From assembly GCA_038251315.1 (NCBI GenBank), contig JBBSBK010000009.1, forward strand, positions 1 through 57,656: DNA of 57,656 nt, read 5' to 3'. This document shows positions 1-7,246 of the stretch, piece after piece. The position numbers were made by a program, and so were the translations under genes. Under the pieces are notes generated by a model, which was not told the origin of the DNA, made no database searches, and worked only from the letters and a program-made list of their open reading frames with translations. How positions within the stretch are numbered: the first letter of the stretch is position 1; every line of letters starts with the position of its first letter. The DNA is from JBBKXP01 sp038251315 (GTDB lineage Bacteria > Pseudomonadota > Alphaproteobacteria > Rhodobacterales > Rhodobacteraceae).

Positions 1-237
1 GATGCCAAGGTCGACGCGCTGGACGAGATCACATCCCGGTTGAGTCTGACCGCCGCCGACGTGCTGGCCGTGGGCGACGGGGCGAACGATCTGGGGATGC
101 TGGGGCGTGCGGGCATTGGCGTTGCGCTGCACGCGAAACCTGTCGTGCAGGCGCAATGCGACGTGCGCATCAACCACGGCGATCTGACCGCGCTGCTGTT
201 CCTGCAAGGCTATCCGCGCCCTGATTTCGTGACCTGA
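1..237 (+). CDS. serB: Phosphoserine phosphatase SerB, C-terminal fragment (truncated by window start)
   Basis: Open reading frame already running at base 1 and ending with TGA at 235-237, so only the last 78 residues are visible. The motif VGDGANDLGML is the HAD-superfamily motif IV (GDGxND), which holds the Mg2+-binding aspartates, and is followed by GIGVALHAKPVVQAQCD, typical of SerB. SerB dephosphorylates O-phosphoserine in the last step of serine synthesis in the cytosol. The catalytic DxD aspartates lie upstream of the window, so the family call rests on the C-terminal motif only; another HAD hydrolase is possible but less likely. Confidence 0.8.
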   Translation, partial: DAKVDALDEITSRLSLTAADVLAVGDGANDLGMLGRAGIGVALHAKPVVQAQCDVRINHGDLTALLFLQGYPRPDFVT

Positions 238-241
238 ACCC

Positions 242-1006
242 GTGATCGAAGTCGCGCCCGATATTCTTGCCCTGCTGATGGGCGCGGCTTTTGTCGCCGG
301 GTTCGTCGATTCCATCGCGGGCGGTGGCGGGCTGATCACGCTGCCCGTGCTGATCCTTGCCGGTGCACCGCCGGTCACGGCCTTGGCGACCAACAAGGTG
401 CAGGGCGTGTTCGGCGCGGCGATGGCGGCGATCACTTATGCCCGTAGCGGCCACGTGGATTTGCGCAAACAGATCGGCCCGGCGCTAATCGCGTTCAGCG
501 CCGCCATTGCCGGGGCGCTGCTGGCATCGCATCTGCCGACCGACGCGATCCGGTTGGGCCTGCCCGTGCTGCTGATCGGCATTGCGCTGTTCTTTGCGCT
601 GAAACCGGGGCTGGACGACATCGACCGCACGCAGCGCATCGCGCCTGCGGTTTTCGTCGTGATGCTGGTGCCACTGGTCGGGTTCTATGACGGGCTGGTC
701 GGGCCGGGGGCGGGCGCGTTTTACATGATCGGGTTTGTGGCGCTGGCGGGCTACGGCGTGCTGCGGGCGACGGCCCATACGAAACTGCTGAATTTTGCCA
801 GCAATCTGGGTGGCCTGCTGACCTTTGCCGTGGTGGCCAGTCCGTGGTGGGCAACCGGCCTGTGCATGGGCGCGGCGCAGATTGCGGGAGCCTATGTCGG
901 CAGCCACACCGCGATGCGGGTCGGATCGCGGCTCATCAAACCGGTTCTGGTGATTGCTGCGACCGCGCTGGCGCTGCGCCTGCTATGGGATATTTGGGCA
1001 ACCTGA
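242..1006 (+). CDS. TauE/SafE (TSUP) family sulfite exporter-like permease
   Basis: A 254-residue, very hydrophobic protein with about seven or eight membrane segments. The N-terminal stretch with GFVDSIAGGGGLITLPVL is the glycine-rich signature of the TSUP (TauE/SafE) family, and the second-half pseudo-repeat shows GFYDGLVGPGAGAFYM. It begins with GTG four bases after the serB stop. Family members move small sulfur or organic anions across the inner membrane; the substrate here cannot be read from sequence. The length is usual for the family. Confidence 0.85.
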   Translation: MIEVAPDILALLMGAAFVAGFVDSIAGGGGLITLPVLILAGAPPVTALATNKVQGVFGAAMAAITYARSGHVDLRKQIGPALIAFSAAIAGALLASHLPTDAIRLGLPVLLIGIALFFALKPGLDDIDRTQRIAPAVFVVMLVPLVGFYDGLVGPGAGAFYMIGFVALAGYGVLRATAHTKLLNFASNLGGLLTFAVVASPWWATGLCMGAAQIAGAYVGSHTAMRVGSRLIKPVLVIAATALALRLLWDIWAT

Positions 1007-1043
1007 TAAACTGCCCTTGCCACTTTGGCCCCGACGATTAAAC

Positions 1044-1058
1044 TTAGAACCATTCTAA
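1044..1058. promoter_or_regulatory. Irr-type iron control element (ICE box) in front of mbfA
   Basis: Perfect inverted repeat TTAGAA-CCA-TTCTAA, 14 bases upstream of the mbfA start codon and next to its ribosome site (CGGAG, 1061-1065). The ICE recognised by Irr in rhizobia and Rhodobacterales has the form TTTAGAA-N3-TTCTAAA; here the outer left base is C. Known mbfA genes in Bradyrhizobium and Agrobacterium are Irr targets, so position, spacing and target gene agree. Confidence 0.75.
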
Positions 1059-1072
1059 ATCGGAGCCCGCCC

Positions 1073-2050
1073 ATGATCCCCGGCCTGTCCAACCGTCGCC
1101 GTTTCCGCGACCTGACCGAACAAGAGGTGCTGGCGCTGGCGATTTCGTCCGAAGAGGACGACGGGCGGATCTATCGCAGTTACGCCGAAATGCTGCGCAA
1201 GGATTACCCATCGTCCGCCGCCGTTTTCGACGGCATGGCGACAGAAGAGGACACGCACCGCCAGCGCCTGATCGCCATGCACCAGCGCCGCTTTGGCGAG
1301 GTCATCCCGCTGATCCGGCGCGAACATGTGTCGGGGTTCTATGCCCGCCGGCCGGTCTGGCTGATCGAAAATCTGGGGCTGGAACGGATCCGCGACGAGG
1401 CGGCACAGATGGAACGCGACGCAGAACGGTTTTATCTGACCGCCGCCGCCGCCACGACCGACGCTGACACCCGCAAATTACTGGGCGATCTGGCTGCAGC
1501 CGAGGCGGGGCATACGAAAAAGGCGGGCGCGCTTGAGGATCGGCATCTGGACACCGACAGCCGGACCGACGAGGAAACCGCCGCCCATCGCCAGTTCGTG
1601 CTGACATGGGTGCAGCCGGGGCTGGCGGGGTTGATGGACGGGTCGGTCAGCACGCTGGCGCCGATCTTTGCCACCGCCTTTGCCACGCAGGACACCCGCA
1701 CCACACTGCTGGTCGGGCTGGCCGCATCCATCGGCGCTGGCATTTCGATGGGCTTTACCGAGGCGGCGCATGACGATGGCGTCATTTCCGGGCGCGGGTC
1801 GCCGGTCAAACGCGGGTTTGCGTCCGGGGTGATGACAACGCTTGGCGGGCTTGGTCACGCGCTCCCTTACCTCATCACCGATTTCTGGACGGCGACGAGT
1901 ATCGCGTTCGTCGTCGTGTTCATCGAACTGTGGGCGATCGTGTGGATACAGAACCGATACATGGACACGCCGTTCTTGCGGGCGACGTTTCAGGTGGTTC
2001 TGGGCGGCGCACTGGTATTCGCCGCCGGGGCGCTGATCGGGTCCGGCTAG
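1073..2050 (+). CDS. mbfA: Membrane-bound ferritin MbfA, iron exporter (Er-VIT1 fusion)
   Basis: A 325-residue two-part protein. Residues about 15-150 form a ferritin-like (erythrin) domain with candidate di-iron ligands at E58/E59 with H62 (TEEDTHRQ), E114/E118 and E144 with H147. Residues about 180-325 form a VIT1/CCC1-like membrane domain with GISMGFTEAAHDDG and RGSPVKRG. MbfA exports iron from the cytoplasm under iron or peroxide stress. ATG at 1073 is chosen because CGGAG precedes it by seven bases; an in-frame start at 1025 would place the ICE box inside the gene. Regulation by Irr is inferred from that box. Confidence 0.9.
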   Translation: MIPGLSNRRRFRDLTEQEVLALAISSEEDDGRIYRSYAEMLRKDYPSSAAVFDGMATEEDTHRQRLIAMHQRRFGEVIPLIRREHVSGFYARRPVWLIENLGLERIRDEAAQMERDAERFYLTAAAATTDADTRKLLGDLAAAEAGHTKKAGALEDRHLDTDSRTDEETAAHRQFVLTWVQPGLAGLMDGSVSTLAPIFATAFATQDTRTTLLVGLAASIGAGISMGFTEAAHDDGVISGRGSPVKRGFASGVMTTLGGLGHALPYLITDFWTATSIAFVVVFIELWAIVWIQNRYMDTPFLRATFQVVLGGALVFAAGALIGSG

Positions 2051-2059
2051 CGGCGGAGC

Positions 2060-2076
2060 CTCCGGCGGGAGTTTTT
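2060..2076 (+). terminator. Probable intrinsic terminator after mbfA
   Basis: Short stem CTCC/GGAG (2060-2063 with 2068-2071) around the loop GGCG, followed at once by five T residues (2072-2076), ten bases after the mbfA stop. The stem is short, so termination may be partial. Confidence 0.5.
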
Positions 2077-2153
2077 AGTGCAAAGTGATTGGAGGGCCTG
2101 TTTCCTGTCAGGCAGTTTCGCGTTAGTGGATGTATAAGAAGCAGGAGCCGCCC

Positions 2154-3674
2154 ATGACCACCCCCCGCCCTGTCGTCCTGTGCATCCTTGACGGCTGGGG
2201 TTTGCGTGACGATCCCACGGCAAATGCGCCTGTGCTGGCCGATACGCCGATCTATGACCGGATCATGGCGACTTGCCCGCATGCGCGACTGATTACCCAC
2301 GGCCCCGATGTCGGCCTGCCCAAAGGGCAGATGGGCAATTCCGAGGTCGGGCATACCAATATCGGCGCGGGGCGGGTTGTGGCGATGGACCTTGGGCAGA
2401 TCGATCTGGCGATCGAGAACGGGTCGTTTGCCAAATCCGACGCGCTGGTCGGTTTCGTCAAGACGCTCAAGGCCAGCGGCGGAACCGCGCATCTGATGGG
2501 TATCGTGTCGAACGGCGGCGTGCATGGGCATATCGACCACATCGTTGCCGCCGCCGATGCCATTGCCGCATCCGGCGTCCCCGTGGTGCTGCACGCGATC
2601 ACCGACGGGCGCGATGTGGCGCCGTCGTCGGCGGGCGATTTTGTCGACTCGCTGGTGCAGCGATTGCCCAAAGGGGCGCGGATCGGCACGGTGATCGGGC
2701 GGTATTACGCGCTGGACCGCGATAACCGGTGGGAGCGGGTGCAGACCGCCTATGCGGCGATGGCGCAGGGCAAAGGGATTCATGCCAACACGGCTGATAC
2801 CGCCGTCGCGCAGGCCTATGACGCGGGCAAGACCGACGAATTCGTTCCCGCCACGGTCATCGGCGACTATGCCGGGTTCGCCAAGGGTGACGGCCTATTC
2901 TGCCTCAATTTCCGCGCTGACCGGGCGCGTGAAATACTGGCCGCCATCGGGCGACCGGATTTCGACGCGTTTGACCGGGGCGCGATGCCCCGATTGGCGG
3001 CGCGGCTGGGCATGGTCGAATATTCTGACGCGCACCACGACTGGTATCAGGCGGTTTTCCCCAAACGTGACATCCGCAACACGTTGGGGGCGTGGGTCGC
3101 CGGCAAGGGCCTGACCCAGTTCCGGCTGGCCGAGACCGAAAAATACCCGCACGTCACGTTTTTTCTGAACGGCGGCAAGGAAGCCCCGGAAGTGGGCGAG
3201 GATAGGTTCATGCCGCCATCCCCCAAGGTCGCGACCTATGATCTGCAACCGGAAATGTCGTCGGTCGCCGTCACTGACGCCTTTGTGGGGGCCATCGAAA
3301 AGGGATACGACCTGATCGTCACCAATTACGCCAACCCCGACATGGTCGGCCATACCGGCGATCTGGAGGCGGCGATCAAGGCGTGCGAAGCAGTGGATCG
3401 CGGACTGGCGCGGGTCATCGCAGCGCTGGAAAAGGCAGGTGGCGCGATGGTCCTGACCGCCGATCACGGCAATTGCGAAACGATGGTCGATCCGGTGACA
3501 GGCGGCCCGCACACCGCGCATACGACCAATCCCGTGCCTGTCGCAGTGATCGGCGGGCCCGCCGGCGCGCGCCTGCGCAACGGGCGGCTGGCCGATATTG
3601 CGCCGACGTTGCTTGACCTCATGGGAATTGATCTGCCGCCGGAAATGACCGGGCAAAGCTTGATCGTCCGGTGA
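2154..3674 (+). CDS. gpmI: 2,3-bisphosphoglycerate-independent phosphoglycerate mutase
   Basis: A 506-residue cytosolic glycolytic enzyme interconverting 3- and 2-phosphoglycerate with Mn2+. The N-terminus LCILDGWG gives the first metal aspartate, and the phospho-acceptor serine is S63 in GQMGNSEVGHTNIG. Near the C-terminus VLTADHGNCE carries further metal ligands, and TAHTTNPVPV closes the alkaline-phosphatase-like domain. Length is normal. GCAGGAG at 2141-2147 supports ATG 2154 over an in-frame ATG at 2130. Its TGA overlaps the GTG of the envC-like gene, suggesting translational coupling; gpmI-envC-ctpA is a familiar alphaproteobacterial order. Confidence 0.96.
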   Translation: MTTPRPVVLCILDGWGLRDDPTANAPVLADTPIYDRIMATCPHARLITHGPDVGLPKGQMGNSEVGHTNIGAGRVVAMDLGQIDLAIENGSFAKSDALVGFVKTLKASGGTAHLMGIVSNGGVHGHIDHIVAAADAIAASGVPVVLHAITDGRDVAPSSAGDFVDSLVQRLPKGARIGTVIGRYYALDRDNRWERVQTAYAAMAQGKGIHANTADTAVAQAYDAGKTDEFVPATVIGDYAGFAKGDGLFCLNFRADRAREILAAIGRPDFDAFDRGAMPRLAARLGMVEYSDAHHDWYQAVFPKRDIRNTLGAWVAGKGLTQFRLAETEKYPHVTFFLNGGKEAPEVGEDRFMPPSPKVATYDLQPEMSSVAVTDAFVGAIEKGYDLIVTNYANPDMVGHTGDLEAAIKACEAVDRGLARVIAALEKAGGAMVLTADHGNCETMVDPVTGGPHTAHTTNPVPVAVIGGPAGARLRNGRLADIAPTLLDLMGIDLPPEMTGQSLIVR

Positions 3675-4795
3675 TATCGCGCCTTGCCATTTGTTGCGCC
3701 CTGCTGGCCGAGCCTGCGCTGGCGCAGGATGATCCGGCAGCGGCGGCGCTTGCTGCATCTGAACGGTTACAGGCGGCTGCCGTTCAACTGGCCGACGTGT
3801 CGGGGTCGCGCAATCAGGTTGCTGCCCTGACCGAGGCGGTGCAGGCCTACGAAGACGGACTTGTGGCCCTGCGCGACGGTCTGCGCCGCGCCGCAATCCG
3901 ACAGCAGGTGATTGAAGGCCAACTGGCCGCCAAAAGCGACGAGGTTGCGCGACTTTTGGGGGTGCTGGAAACGATGGGTCGGGCCCCTGCGCCGCTGCTG
4001 CTTTTGCACCCCTCCGGCGCGCTTGGCACGGCCCGGTCGGGGATGATCCTGGCCGACGTGACCCCGGCGCTGCAGTCGCAAGTCACTGAACTTCGCGGCC
4101 AGTTGGAAGAAGTCGCGATGCTGCGCCGGTTGCAGGACAGCGCCGCCGAGACGTTGCGCGACGGATTGCGCGGGGTTCAGGACGCCCGCACCGCCCTCAG
4201 CGCCGCAATCTCCGACCGCACCGACCTGCCGCGCCGGTTTTCCGAAGACCCGGTGCAGACGGCGCTGCTGATTGCCTCGACCGAAACGCTGGATGCCTTT
4301 GCAAGCGGGCTGGCGACTACCGTGGTGGGTGGGGCCGAAACCGGCGACGCACCCGACGCGACGACCCGCAAGGGCACGCTGGCGCTGCCGGTTCAGGGAA
4401 CGATACTGCGCGCCTTCAACGCCGCTGATGCGGCGGGGGTGGTGCGGCCCGGGCTGGTCATCGCGGCACGGCCCCGCGCACTGGTGCTGGCCCCGGTGGC
4501 ATCGACAGTGCGGTTCCGCGGCCCGCTGCTCGACTACGGCAACGTCATCATTCTGGAACCGGCGGCGGACGTGCTTTTCGTCATCGCCGGGCTGGCCGAG
4601 ACCTTTGGCGACCCGGGGCAAGTGGTGCCCGAAGGGTCGCCCATCGGCCTGATGGGTGGTGAGACGCCGCCGGTTGACGCAATTTTGACCGCAAACGGGG
4701 TCGCCGGGGCAGAAGCACGCTCGGAAACCCTTTATCTTGAGGTCAGGGAGGGGCAAAGTCCCGTAGATCCCGCGACCTGGTTCGCGACGGAGTGA
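3671..4795 (+). CDS. envC: EnvC-like murein hydrolase activator (degenerate LytM/M23 domain)
   Basis: A 374-residue secreted protein: signal peptide at residues 1-18 ending at ALA, a helical coiled-coil region (about 20-205) and a C-terminal LytM-like domain (about 240-370). EnvC proteins switch on amidases that split septal peptidoglycan. The usual M23 metal ligands (HxxxD and HxH) are absent; the matching stretch reads DYGNVIILE and LYLEVREG, so the domain is probably non-catalytic, as in E. coli EnvC. The GTG start overlaps the gpmI stop (GTGA), and ctpA follows 16 bases downstream. Confidence 0.85.
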   Translation: MISRLAICCALLAEPALAQDDPAAAALAASERLQAAAVQLADVSGSRNQVAALTEAVQAYEDGLVALRDGLRRAAIRQQVIEGQLAAKSDEVARLLGVLETMGRAPAPLLLLHPSGALGTARSGMILADVTPALQSQVTELRGQLEEVAMLRRLQDSAAETLRDGLRGVQDARTALSAAISDRTDLPRRFSEDPVQTALLIASTETLDAFASGLATTVVGGAETGDAPDATTRKGTLALPVQGTILRAFNAADAAGVVRPGLVIAARPRALVLAPVASTVRFRGPLLDYGNVIILEPAADVLFVIAGLAETFGDPGQVVPEGSPIGLMGGETPPVDAILTANGVAGAEARSETLYLEVREGQSPVDPATWFATE

Positions 4796-4811
4796 GGCAG
4801 ACAGGAAAATC

Positions 4812-6167
4812 ATGAAAAAATTTGCAATCGCTGCCATCAGCGGCACCGTTCTGGGGCTTTTGGCGACGACACAGATCGCCGGACCGCTGATCGCACAAGA
4901 GGCCGACAGCAATGCGTCGGTCTACGAAGAACTGGACCTGTTCGGCGATATTTTTGAACGGATACGGGCGCAATACGTCGAACCCGTCGATGAACACAAA
5001 CTGATCGAGGCGGCGATCAACGGCATGCTGACATCGCTCGATCCGCATTCCTCGTACCTGTCGGCCAAGGACGCGGCGGACATGCGCGAACAGACGCGCG
5101 GCGAATTCGGCGGTCTGGGCATCGAGGTCACGCAGGAAGAAGGCTGGGTCAAGGTCGTGTCGCCCATCGACGGCACCCCGGCAGCCACGGCGGGAATCAT
5201 GTCGGGCGATTTCATCACTGCGGTCAACGGCGAATCGGTGCTGGGGCTGACACTCGACGACGCCGTCGAACTGATGCGCGGGCCGATCGGATCTGAAATC
5301 ATCATTACCGTGGTGCGCGAGGGCGAACCCGATCCCTTCGACGTGTCGATCATCCGTGACACGATCAAGCTGACGGCGGTGCGCAGCCGCACCGAAGGGG
5401 CGACGGTCGTCCTGCGGATCGTCACCTTCAGCGACCAGACGTTCCCCAGCGTCGAGGAACAACTTGTCGAACAGGTCGCAGCGGCAGGTGGCATGGACAA
5501 GGTCAACGGCTTTGTCATCGACCTGCGTAACAACCCCGGCGGACTGCTCAATCAGGCGGTTTATGTCGCCGACGCATTTCTGGACGCCGGCGAGATCGTG
5601 TCGACGCGGGGCCGCGACCCGGCCAACGGCGATCGTTACAACGCAACCGAGGGCGATCTGGCGATGGGCAAACCCATCGTGGTGCTGATCAACGGCGGAT
5701 CGGCGTCGGCGTCGGAAATCGTCGCGGGGGCTTTGCAGGATCACCGCCGCGCCATCGTCGTCGGAACCAAATCGTTCGGCAAGGGATCGGTGCAGACGGT
5801 GATGCCGCTGCGCGGTGACGGGGCCATGCGGCTGACCACGGCGCGCTATTACACGCCATCGGGGCGGTCGATTCAGGCACTGGGCATTTCGCCTGACATC
5901 GTTGTTGAACAGCCGCGTGTGCCGGTTGTCGATCCGAATGCTGTCGAAGAACCGCTGCCGGTTTTCCGGTCCGAGGCCGACCTGCGCGGCGCGTTGAACA
6001 ACGACAGCCTGACGGAGGACGAAATCCGTCAGATCGAGGCAGACCGGGCCAAGGCCGAGGCCTCCGCCGCCTTGCGGGAAGAGGATTATCAGCTGGCCTA
6101 CGCCATCGACATCCTGAAAGGGCTCAGCGCTTTGGGGCCGTCGTCGGAGGCACCGTCGGGTCAATAG
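4812..6167 (+). CDS. ctpA: Carboxy-terminal processing protease CtpA (S41 family)
   Basis: A 451-residue periplasmic serine protease. Signal sequence or anchor at residues 1-29, S41 N-terminal helices to about 90, PDZ domain at about 95-180 (GLGIEV...GDFITAVNG), then the S41 core. The expected Ser/Lys dyad is S299 in GSASASE and K324 in SFGKGSVQ, with Q328. Such proteases trim C-termini of periplasmic proteins and, with partner lipoproteins, control peptidoglycan endopeptidases. Location after envC suggests a shared role in wall remodelling. Length is normal and all key residues are present. Confidence 0.95.
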   Translation: MKKFAIAAISGTVLGLLATTQIAGPLIAQEADSNASVYEELDLFGDIFERIRAQYVEPVDEHKLIEAAINGMLTSLDPHSSYLSAKDAADMREQTRGEFGGLGIEVTQEEGWVKVVSPIDGTPAATAGIMSGDFITAVNGESVLGLTLDDAVELMRGPIGSEIIITVVREGEPDPFDVSIIRDTIKLTAVRSRTEGATVVLRIVTFSDQTFPSVEEQLVEQVAAAGGMDKVNGFVIDLRNNPGGLLNQAVYVADAFLDAGEIVSTRGRDPANGDRYNATEGDLAMGKPIVVLINGGSASASEIVAGALQDHRRAIVVGTKSFGKGSVQTVMPLRGDGAMRLTTARYYTPSGRSIQALGISPDIVVEQPRVPVVDPNAVEEPLPVFRSEADLRGALNNDSLTEDEIRQIEADRAKAEASAALREEDYQLAYAIDILKGLSALGPSSEAPSGQ

Positions 6168-6290
6168 GCGTCTCGGGAGCAGGTACCAAGGGCGGCACGA
6201 ATCCGCCTGTTTGACCGCAAGTCGCCCCGTGCATCACGGCGCTGCAGTCTGGTAAGGGGTGCCAGACCAACCCATGCCCACAGGACCGCC

Positions 6291-6773
6291 ATGACACCTG
6301 ACGCTATCGCCAGACTGCCCTACCGTCCCTGCGTCGGAATCATGCTCGCCAATCGGGCGGGGCAGGTCTTTGTCGGTCAGCGGCGCGACCGCGACATTGA
6401 TGCCTGGCAAATGCCGCAGGGCGGTGTCGACAAGGGCGAGGCCCCCGCGACGGCCGCCTTGCGGGAACTGTGGGAAGAAACCGGCATCACTGCCGATCTT
6501 GTGCGACTCGAGGCCGAAACCCCGGATTGGCTGACGTATGACCTGCCCGCCGATGTGGTGCCGACGATCTGGGACGGGCGATATCGCGGGCAGGAACAAA
6601 AATGGTTCCTGCTGCGTTTTCTGGGCCGTGACGACGAGATCGATATTGCCACTACCCAGCCGGAGTTTTCACGTTGGAAATGGATCGACCCGCAAGACCT
6701 GTTGACCAGTATCGTGCCATTCAAGCGGGCAGTTTACATTGAGGTGTTGCAAAGCTTCGGGGACAAGTTGTGA
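6291..6773 (+). CDS. rppH: RNA pyrophosphohydrolase RppH (Nudix)
   Basis: A 160-residue Nudix hydrolase that removes pyrophosphate from the 5' triphosphate end of mRNA and so starts RNase E-dependent decay. The Nudix box is complete: GGVDKGE at about residues 44-50, then REL-EETG, with three glutamates for metal binding. YRPCVGIML at the N-terminus and FKRAVYIEV near the end match alphaproteobacterial RppH. A hairpin GTCTGG/CCAGAC (6247-6267) lies in the leader. The stop codon overlaps the GTG of the next gene. Confidence 0.93.
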   Translation: MTPDAIARLPYRPCVGIMLANRAGQVFVGQRRDRDIDAWQMPQGGVDKGEAPATAALRELWEETGITADLVRLEAETPDWLTYDLPADVVPTIWDGRYRGQEQKWFLLRFLGRDDEIDIATTQPEFSRWKWIDPQDLLTSIVPFKRAVYIEVLQSFGDKL

Positions 6774-7246
6774 AATCGTTCGCCCTTGTCCTTGCCCTGA
6801 TTGCGAGCAACGCCTCGGCGCTCAGTTGTCTGCCGCCAGATCCGACGCGGGCGTTTCAGTCAGCGTCGGACGCGCCATCGGCCTATGTCGTCCTGCTGGG
6901 CCAATTCGATTTCGACGCCAGCGGGCTGCCGCCTGCGGTGTCGCAAGGTGACGCGGCCCAAAACCCAGCCCCGCGTGTCGCCCGGTTCGTCGGCAACGGC
7001 CTGACCCTGCAAGGGTTCACCAGTCCGCAAGACCGTGACATCATCCTTGAATTCAGCTGCGCCGGTCCGTGGTGCGGCACCCTGCAGCCCGGCGCCACGG
7101 TCATGGCCTATGCCCGCAAGGACGGCGACACCTATGCCGTCGAAGTCGATCCCTGCAGCGGCTGGATATTCCCCCAGCCGACCGATGAAACCCTTGACCG
7201 GGTCATAGATTGCCTGCGCGGGAACAGCTGCGACCCCGCAATCTAG
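6770..7246 (+). CDS. Small secreted cysteine-rich protein, unknown function
   Basis: A 158-residue protein with a clear signal peptide (MKSFALVLALIASNASA, cleaved near residue 17) and six cysteines in the mature part, spaced as in a disulfide-bonded periplasmic protein. The pattern of an early Cys, a V-L-G-x-F strand, later F-S-C and W-C-G strands and a C-terminal Cys pair recalls TIMP/netrin-like OB folds, but that is only inference. GTG start overlaps the rppH stop. Its TAG (7244-7246) shares the palindrome CTAG with the converging gyrB stop codon, so the genes overlap tail to tail by four bases. Confidence 0.65.
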   Translation: MKSFALVLALIASNASALSCLPPDPTRAFQSASDAPSAYVVLLGQFDFDASGLPPAVSQGDAAQNPAPRVARFVGNGLTLQGFTSPQDRDIILEFSCAGPWCGTLQPGATVMAYARKDGDTYAVEVDPCSGWIFPQPTDETLDRVIDCLRGNSCDPAI

